15,349 nt of DNA from Clostridiaceae bacterium (GTDB lineage: Bacteria > Bacillota > Clostridia > Oscillospirales > Acutalibacteraceae): assembly GCA_016297555.1 (NCBI GenBank), contig JAEDGK010000045.1:1-15349 (forward strand), read 5' to 3'. Both the position numbers and the translations under genes were made by a program. Shown here one piece after another: positions 14,601-15,349 of the stretch. The notes under the pieces are model-generated. The model saw nothing but the letters and a program-made list of their open reading frames with translations, was not told where the DNA came from and made no database searches. The stretch's first letter is position 1. Each line of letters starts with the position of its first letter.

Positions 14601-15219
14601 TGGTGTTGATTTTCGTGGGCAAAACTCTGCCCTCAAAAAAGGGGTGATCGTGATCAACTCCGGTGTCAATAACGGCAACAACGGTTTTTGAGATTTCTGC
14701 TCCGCTTGACAGAATACTGCTATTAAGTCGGTCAATTCCTATGTGTTCCGGTCCCCAGGAAAGATATTTACTGTTTTCCTCGGGTTCGCCTTCAATTTCC
14801 GTTTCGTCGGAGCTTACGGAGCAAATGCCGGAAACCTCTTTATCCGCCTCAACAAAATCAATTCCCGCTCGCGTTGAGTAATAGTCAAACGCTTCTGAGG
14901 CTTCATCGGGAGAGCCGAATTGAAGCACCCACAAATCATCACAGCCTCTTATAACCGATGAGCAGTTACGGGTATCAATGGGGCTTTTGCTCTTAACGAT
15001 GAGCCTTGCCAAAGCAAATTCCGAATCAGAAAAATCAAGCGAATCTCTGCCGGGCATTGCAGATTGCTCATTGACAGCAGTCAGCATAGCTCCGATTTCA
15101 TCGGCAAATTTACGGGCGGAAATATCATTTTCCGACTGTAAGGCAGCAGAAGCAACCAAGCTGATAACCGAACCGAGCAAAAGAAGAAAAATCAACAATA
15201 CGCTAATAAGCTTTTTCAT
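11647..15219 (-). CDS. Secreted multidomain S8 (subtilisin-like) protease with BspA-type repeats
   Basis: A 1190-residue exported protein. Residues 1-25 form a signal peptide (MKK, hydrophobic core, likely cut after ASA). Residues ~35-145 look like an inhibitor/propeptide domain. The peptidase S8 domain follows (~150-420), with catalytic D185 (VIDTGVDH), H221 (NGHGT), N304 (AAGNSG, oxyanion hole) and S366 (GTSFAAP), so it should be active. A chitobiase C-terminal-like beta domain (~430-512, with YYTTDRTVPS) comes next. Diverged LRR_5/BspA-type repeats (~540-870; pattern I.LP.SV..I...AF..C..L) follow, then an Ig-like domain (~925-1008, YQWYWN...YYYCV), a helical FIVAR-like stretch (~1015-1078) and a bacterial Ig-like domain (~1085-1160). 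The tail is hydrophobic (~1165-1180), with no LPxTG motif. The start is set by AGAGGAG (about 15229-15235). It was probably made for protein breakdown or adhesion at the surface; target unknown. Confidence 0.92.
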   Translation of the reverse strand: MKKLISVLLIFLLLLGSVISLVASAALQSENDISARKFADEIGAMLTAVNEQSAMPGRDSLDFSDSEFALARLIVKSKSPIDTRNCSSVIRGCDDLWVLQFGSPDEASEAFDYYSTRAGIDFVEADKEVSGICSVSSDETEIEGEPEENSKYLSWGPEHIGIDRLNSSILSSGAEISKTVVAVIDTGVDHDHPFFEGRVLPTKINTSSSGIRNNSTDDNGHGTEVAGVIADCTLSNIYIKPYKVLDNHGKGTLISVAAGINCAVKDEVDVINISIGFDEDSEILKSAINEAQKKDILIVGAAGNSGSDELLYPASYSDVLKIAAVNEMNVIANFSNYGDDIDFAAPGVQIKTTFLNNRYVTVKGTSFAAPFVASVVAALISIYPNMSSEDIKDILIENAVWLNEINSAAKCGNGLVFAPEFSTDIALTKRTAEPEFSESGRIYYEEIDLEISCETPNSVIYYTTDRTVPSKTNPSSKIYDGSPIHLSQATVVLAVAYCDNHYRSSVASFEAIIAPEVSENLLDIDADGYITDYKGEATCITVPDSVNSITVKGVGSGAFESSGLTEIILPDSVEEIKENAFKDCAVLKTIIAKNASIIGDNAFYNCIMLRNPILGKLNQIGKYSFFNVCSKQYLLTERTFSLELENLKSIPEGAFMQSAISRISLSSIGSIGKNAFSECSALVSIYAKGIVTMPNGAFKGCVSLDTVDISGLTYVPVGAFSTCTELKKVVIPNATYICSNAFENCVSLTDVSLNKAETVYSNAFSGCTELITLSLPAMTSFEETIYSSNVAPSMPENLETFSAPSLKKTITDMFKKATKITNIYLNSADEIAEYTFRNCHNIYILNIESVEKLKPLSLTDCTIRFIDARNLISSDDMPDNSGILLSNNFIESTDTAENLTVYGTPGTFVEYYSQYKGYKFVPIPFLVNELPEYITENSESIYISAVGFDLKYQWYWNTAKSTEGGTPIDGATSNSYTFTQSDTAPYYYCVITQSDRNNISVIKTSIITKDTKPADYTQYYAAVEKANAIDRSRYSNIALLDAALSEDVSGRYSCEQAIVDAQTQAILDAVAALKLKTAEALSLYASKTELRIFQAVRIVAVVSPTDAIYNGIEWSTDNPKVLLVSKTGNVRCIGSGTGNVTAKIENPDGTVVTNTITIECELTTIEKILGLIFKVIFIIAAKHDIMCLTF

Positions 15220-15291
15220 AGTATCTTACTCCTCTAAAAATAATACGAAAAATATATTTGAAAAGCTGTATTTGTTTATTTCTTTTGAATA

Positions 15292-15313
15292 CTGAATATT
15301 ATACAACATTCAG
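15292..15313. promoter_or_regulatory. Inverted repeat over the protease -10 box, possible operator
   Basis: CTGAAT (15292-15297) and ATTCAG (15308-15313) form a perfect 6-bp inverted repeat with a 10-base spacer. The spacer contains the -10 box of the protease promoter. A 16-base centre-to-centre spacing and a position over the -10 box would suit a dimeric repressor. No family can be assigned. Confidence 0.35.
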
Positions 15314-15326
15314 ATAAATATTTCAA
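15298..15326 (-). promoter_or_regulatory. Promoter of the protease gene
   Basis: On the minus strand TTGAAA (15321-15326) and TATAAT (15298-15303) are separated by exactly 17 bases. The expected start near 15291 gives an A/T-rich leader of about 70 bases before the ATG at 15219. No obvious hairpin is seen in that leader. Confidence 0.75.
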
Positions 15327-15349
15327 TAGTAGGTAGTCATAAAATTGTG

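Noticed and set aside
1..15349. CRISPR array, insertion sequence, phage or defence system
   Set aside because: No regularly spaced repeats, transposase or integrase motifs, terminal inverted repeats or defence-gene motifs were seen on either strand.

Overview
The window looks like chromosome from an anaerobic, gut-type Firmicute of class Clostridia, probably near the Oscillospiraceae/Ruminococcaceae. The reasons are moderate-to-low GC, strong AGGAGG ribosome binding sites, sigma-A-type promoters with TTGACA/TATAAT boxes, a reverse rubrerythrin, GPH-type sugar symporters, a class 1B (PyrK/PyrD) dihydroorotate dehydrogenase, and a secreted subtilase with BspA-type leucine-rich repeats. No mobile element, tRNA, rRNA or CRISPR array was seen.

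Layout. (1) Positions 1-1195, minus strand: the first codons of an unrecognised gene with its own promoter, then an oxidative-stress pair made of a PerR/Fur-family repressor and a reverse rubrerythrin. The pair has a near-consensus promoter, a Fur-type inverted repeat over the expected transcription start, and an intrinsic terminator after the rubrerythrin. (2) Positions 1192-4090, minus strand: a tightly packed four-gene unit read in the order GPH sugar symporter, YdjC/ChbG carbohydrate deacetylase, SSAT-like GNAT acetyltransferase, small two-helix membrane protein. The last stop codon lies inside the -35 box of the repressor promoter. (3) Positions 4267-5775, plus strand: a second GPH symporter, divergent from the first, ending in an intrinsic terminator. 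(4) Positions 5861-11626, plus strand: a seven-gene pyrimidine operon, pyrC-pyrK-pyrD-pyrF-pyrE-pyrB-pyrI, with overlapping or abutting genes at most junctions. It is preceded by a strong promoter and a leader that reads as a PyrR attenuator, and closed by a 13-bp terminator hairpin. (5) Positions 11647-15219, minus strand: one large gene for a secreted multidomain subtilisin-like protease with its own promoter.

How the parts work together. The pyr operon supplies steps 2 to 6 of de novo UMP synthesis: ATCase catalytic and regulatory chains, dihydroorotase, the two-subunit NAD-linked dihydroorotate dehydrogenase, orotate phosphoribosyltransferase and OMP decarboxylase. Carbamoyl-phosphate synthase and pyrR must lie elsewhere. 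The symporter-deacetylase-acetyltransferase unit suggests uptake and trimming of an N-acetylated sugar or oligosaccharide, but the substrate is not visible. The repressor-rubrerythrin pair is a peroxide or oxygen defence module.

Most of the window is recognisable metabolism. No wholly new system is evident. The most rewarding items are the pyr leader, with three mutually exclusive folds that can be traced base by base; the mismatch between PerR-like ligands and a Fur-like operator; the stop codon/-35 overlap; and the domain architecture of the large protease.
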